Source of the DNA: Brachybacterium sp.
Lineage (GTDB): Bacteria > Actinomycetota > Actinomycetes > Actinomycetales > Dermabacteraceae
DNA length: 6,547 nt
Direction: 5' to 3'
Assembly: GCA_027322375.1 (NCBI GenBank)
Contig: DAHVRS010000354.1
Span: 1-6,547, forward strand
In this document: positions 4,582 through 6,547 of the stretch, in pieces
Numbering within the stretch: position 1 is the stretch's first letter
Layout: each line of letters starts with the position of its first letter
Made by a program: the position numbers and the translations under genes
The notes under the pieces: model-generated
Seen by the model: only the letters and a program-made list of their open reading frames with translations
What the model was told of the DNA's origin: nothing
The model's database searches: none

Positions 4582-5849
4582 CCGGGCAGAGTGCCGTGAA
4601 CGGCCACAAGGCAGGACCAGTCGCAGGGCCGGGCGCGAATCCACTGCACGTGGTCGCGGTCCGCTCCCACCGCCACCGCGCCCCGCTGCTGCGCCCCTTC
4701 GTCACCGCCGCCCGCCGCACCGAGGCGGTCGAGTACGTGGTCGCCGAGGTCGAGCTCGCAAGCGGCACGATCGGGCAGGGCTCCGCGGCGGAGACGCTCG
4801 CCGTCACCGGGGAGTCCGCGGCGACGATCACCGCCGCTCTCGACGGGCCGCTGCGCGCCGCGCTCGAGGGCGTCACCGACTCGCTCACGGGCCTCGCCGC
4901 CCAGGCCGCGGGCGCCCTGGCCAGGGCGCCCAGCGCGAAGGCGGCTGTCGAGGTCGCCCTCCATGACGCCTGGGCGAAGGAGGCCGGTCTCCCGCTCGTG
5001 GAGCTGCTGGGCGGCCGGCTCGGCGACGGGCTCATGAACGACATGACCGTCTCCCTCGAGGAGCCCGAAGTGATGGCGGGTCACGCGCGGGAGGCCGTCG
5101 CCGCGGGCGCGCAGATCCTCAAGATCAAGCTCGGCAACGACGTGGCGCTGGACCGCGACCGGCTCGCCGCGGTGGTCGAGGCGGCACCGGAGGTGCGGCT
5201 GCGCCTGGATGCGAACCAGGGCTGGTCGCCCGAGCAGGCGATCACGATCCTCACCGCCTTCACCGCCGACGGCCTTCCGATCGACCTCGTCGAGCAGCCG
5301 GTCCCCGCCGCGGATGTCGAGGGCCTCGCCCGGGTCACCGCTGCCGTCGAGCTGCCGATCATGGCCGATGAGGCGGTGTGGTCCTCGGCCGACGCGCGCC
5401 GTCTGCTCGACGCCGGGGCCTGCGACCTGCTGAACATCAAGCTCGCCAAGACCGGTGGGATCCGGGAGGCGATCGCCATCGCGGACCTCGCCGAGGCTGC
5501 GGGCGTGGAGTGCATGCTCGGCTCGATGATGGAGCCGCGCATCTCGATTACCGCCGCCGCGCATCTCGCGATCGCCCACCCCGCGATCACGATGATCGAC
5601 CTGGACCCGCCGTTCTGGTTCGCCACCGACCTGCCCCGCGGCGGCTTCGTGCAGGACGGTGCCTGGCTGCGGCTGAGCGGCGGCCAGGGCCTCGGGCTCG
5701 AGCTGCTGCGCGCCGATGACGACCCAGCCGACGGGGCGGCGACCGACGACGACCCGGCCGACGGGCGCCCGGCTGATGGGAACCCAGCCGACGGCGACCC
5801 CGTGGGAGCGCCGCGCTCCGACGAGGAGCCCGCTGGGGGTGATCGGTGA
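4578..5849 (+). CDS. Dipeptide epimerase (L-Ala-D/L-Glu epimerase type), enolase superfamily
   Basis: This cytoplasmic Mg-dependent enzyme interconverts L-Ala-D-Glu and L-Ala-L-Glu so that murein peptides can be degraded (the YkfB/YcjG role). Of 423 residues, the capping domain is about 24-150 and the barrel about 155-370. The muconate-lactonising subgroup signature is complete: KxK at 182-184 (LKIKL, Lys184 as one acid/base), metal ligands Asp211 (LDANQGW), Glu239 (VEQPV) and Asp264 (ADEAVW), and the opposite base Lys288 (NIKLAKTGG). Then come MLGSMMEPRIS (313-323) and the DxD motif Asp341-Leu-Asp343, which in Ala-Glu epimerases binds the dipeptide ammonium group and supports this specificity over N-succinylamino acid racemase or muconate cycloisomerase. 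GTG 4578 is chosen because GTGA overlaps the DUF819 stop (translational coupling); GTG 4596 is the alternative. After the barrel comes an unusual acidic tail of about 45 residues with four PADG repeats. A 22-bp palindrome lies at 4910-4931. Confidence 0.92.
   Translation: MTGQSAVNGHKAGPVAGPGANPLHVVAVRSHRHRAPLLRPFVTAARRTEAVEYVVAEVELASGTIGQGSAAETLAVTGESAATITAALDGPLRAALEGVTDSLTGLAAQAAGALARAPSAKAAVEVALHDAWAKEAGLPLVELLGGRLGDGLMNDMTVSLEEPEVMAGHAREAVAAGAQILKIKLGNDVALDRDRLAAVVEAAPEVRLRLDANQGWSPEQAITILTAFTADGLPIDLVEQPVPAADVEGLARVTAAVELPIMADEAVWSSADARRLLDAGACDLLNIKLAKTGGIREAIAIADLAEAAGVECMLGSMMEPRISITAAAHLAIAHPAITMIDLDPPFWFATDLPRGGFVQDGAWLRLSGGQGLGLELLRADDDPADGAATDDDPADGRPADGNPADGDPVGAPRSDEEPAGGDR
4910..4931. 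repeat. Perfect 22-bp palindrome inside the epimerase gene
   Basis: GGGCGCCCTGG (4910-4920) is followed immediately by its exact reverse complement CCAGGGCGCCC (4921-4931), with no spacer. It encodes part of the capping domain (residues around Gly112 to Pro118) and includes an AGG Arg codon, uncommon in such genomes. It may be chance in GC-rich coding DNA, or a protein-binding or hairpin site. Confidence 0.7.
5721..5795 (+). repeat. 15-bp tandem-type repeats coding a (D/R/N)PADG acidic tail
   Basis: Four in-frame 15-base units read DPADG (5721-5735), DPADG (5751-5765), RPADG (5766-5780) and NPADG (5781-5795). The last three are directly adjacent, and a degenerate DPVG unit follows. Third-position differences (CCA/CCG, GCC/GCT, GGG/GGC) show the copies are not brand new. 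They make up the disordered C-terminal tail of the dipeptide epimerase, beyond the enolase fold. Confidence 0.85.
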
Positions 5850-5903
5850 CCACCCTGCTCGCCCGTCGGCCGTTCCTCTGTTCGCAATTCACCGTCTGAC
5901 CTC

Positions 5904-5910
5904 GAAGGAG
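5904..5910 (+). promoter_or_regulatory. Shine-Dalgarno site of the YkfC-like gene
   Basis: GAAGGAG lies 5 bases before the ATG at 5916. It places the start so that the protein begins with a complete twin-arginine signal peptide. The 66-base gap after the epimerase shows no convincing promoter or terminator, so co-transcription with the upstream genes is likely. Confidence 0.8.
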
Positions 5911-5915
5911 ACGTC

Positions 5916-6547
5916 ATGACCCCGCTCCCCTGCATCCCGACCTTCACCCGCCGCGACGGCCTGCGCCTGGCCGCAGCGGGCGGCGCTGGCCTCGCCGCCG
6001 CCGGGCTCTCCGCCCTCACCCCGCAGGCCCACGCCGCCCCGCCCGGCACGTCGCCGTCTACCGTGTCCGGGATGAAGCCCGCCGCTGATGAGAAACTCGC
6101 ACCCGGTGAGGGACTCGCGCCCGGCGTCACGGCGCACGTCGCGGTCTCCGCGACCACGCTCTGGGTCGCCCCGCGCACCCACCGCCCGGACGTCGACGCG
6201 CCCTCGCTCACGAACCCCGTCGACCTCGACGCGTGGAACCGCAACATGGAGGACACCGAGACTCGGCGCTGGCTCACAGGCGAGCTCGAGTCCCAGGCAG
6301 TGCTGGGCAGCGAGGTGATCGTCGATGAGGTCGACGGTGACTGGGCCCATGTCGTCGTCACCGCCCAGGGCACACCCCGCGACCCGCGCGGCTATCCCGG
6401 CTGGGTGCCGTGCGTGCACCTGGTGGTCGACTCGGACTTCGCGGCCCTCGCCGCCTCCGCCCAGACCGCCACCGTCACGGCGCTGACCAGCACTCTCGCC
6501 GCGACTCCCGGTGGGACGCATGCCGGCATCGACGTCTCCTTCGACAC
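5916..6547 (+). CDS. Tat-exported YkfC-like SH3b / NlpC-P60 endopeptidase, N-terminal part
   Basis: The window holds 210 codons of a gene that runs off the right edge. Residues 1-40 are a twin-arginine signal: T-R-R-D-G-L-R (11-17), an Ala/Gly-rich hydrophobic core (18-34) and an AHA cleavage site before Ala41. A Pro/Ala/Gly-rich linker follows. From about 72 the chain matches the N-terminal SH3b region of YkfC-type gamma-D-glutamyl-L-diamino acid endopeptidases: TLWVAPRTHRPDVDAPSLTN (81-100), PVDLDAW, RRWLTGELESQAVLGSEV (117-134), DGDWAHVVVTAQGTP and GYPGWVP (159-165). In that family the SH3b region helps shape the active site so that only peptides with a free N-terminal L-Ala fit. The catalytic Cys/His NlpC/P60 domain would lie beyond the window and is not seen, so the enzyme assignment rests on the SH3b part and on the epimerase next door. 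The inferred role is releasing L-Ala-D-Glu from cell-wall peptides outside the membrane. Confidence 0.8.
   Translation, partial: MTPLPCIPTFTRRDGLRLAAAGGAGLAAAGLSALTPQAHAAPPGTSPSTVSGMKPAADEKLAPGEGLAPGVTAHVAVSATTLWVAPRTHRPDVDAPSLTNPVDLDAWNRNMEDTETRRWLTGELESQAVLGSEVIVDEVDGDWAHVVVTAQGTPRDPRGYPGWVPCVHLVVDSDFAALAASAQTATVTALTSTLAATPGGTHAGIDVSFD

Noticed and set aside
5846..5899. A 17-codon frame starting with a GTGA overlap at the epimerase stop.
   Set aside because: Too short, no recognisable feature, no ribosome site of its own; the overlap pattern is likely chance.
5081..6373. Minus-strand 430-codon open frame across the epimerase tail and the YkfC-like start.
   Set aside because: Ser/Arg/Pro-rich shadow spanning two well-supported plus-strand genes and their spacer.
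1..6547. CRISPR array, tRNA, rRNA or insertion sequence.
   Set aside because: No regularly spaced repeats, no tRNA-like cloverleaf, no transposase frame or terminal inverted repeats were seen by eye on either strand.

Overview
This is a very GC-rich window whose genes favour codons ending in G or C, with GTG starts, clear AGGAGG-type ribosome sites and a possible leaderless start. That fits an actinobacterium. The gene content and protein flavour suggest Micrococcales, perhaps a Brachybacterium-like member of Dermabacteraceae, but that placement is from memory of the families and was not searched.

Left part (1-434): no intact gene. Bases 1-83 can encode the Ala/Gly/Asp/Ser-rich C-terminal end of a plus-strand gene that begins outside the window. 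Bases 100-420 on the minus strand encode a fragment of the NAD-binding domain of an RclA/mercuric-reductase-like flavoprotein oxidoreductase, which runs into a low-complexity Ala/Asp/Gly tail and a stop. At about 411-420 this fragment is joined head-to-head to the C-terminal half of a glycoside hydrolase family 15 enzyme (435-1397, plus). Both genes have lost their 5' ends at the same point. This is a deletion scar or an assembly misjoin.

Middle part (1398-3279): an intact NAD(P)-dependent aldehyde dehydrogenase of the succinate-semialdehyde dehydrogenase type (1451-2929) with all catalytic residues, then a small DUF3870 protein (2959-3279) that may start on a leaderless transcript.

Right part (3280-6547): after a 150-base spacer holding a two-level hairpin followed by six T, three same-strand genes look like a cell-wall-peptide scavenging cassette. 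They are a DUF819 multi-span membrane protein (3430-4581), an L-Ala-D/L-Glu-type dipeptide epimerase of the enolase superfamily overlapping it by 4 bases (4578-5849), and the start of a Tat-exported YkfC-like protein (5916 to window end) whose catalytic NlpC/P60 domain would lie beyond the window. The inferred flow is: exported gamma-D-Glu-diamino acid endopeptidase releases L-Ala-D-Glu outside, the DUF819 protein carries the dipeptide in, and the epimerase converts it to L-Ala-L-Glu for ordinary peptidases. The epimerase and endopeptidase roles rest on recognisable family signatures; the DUF819 transport role is inference from linkage.

The best leads are the fusion scar near 415, the possible attenuator before the DUF819 gene, the DUF819 cassette itself, and acidic Ala/Asp/Gly tails found on apparently unrelated genes.
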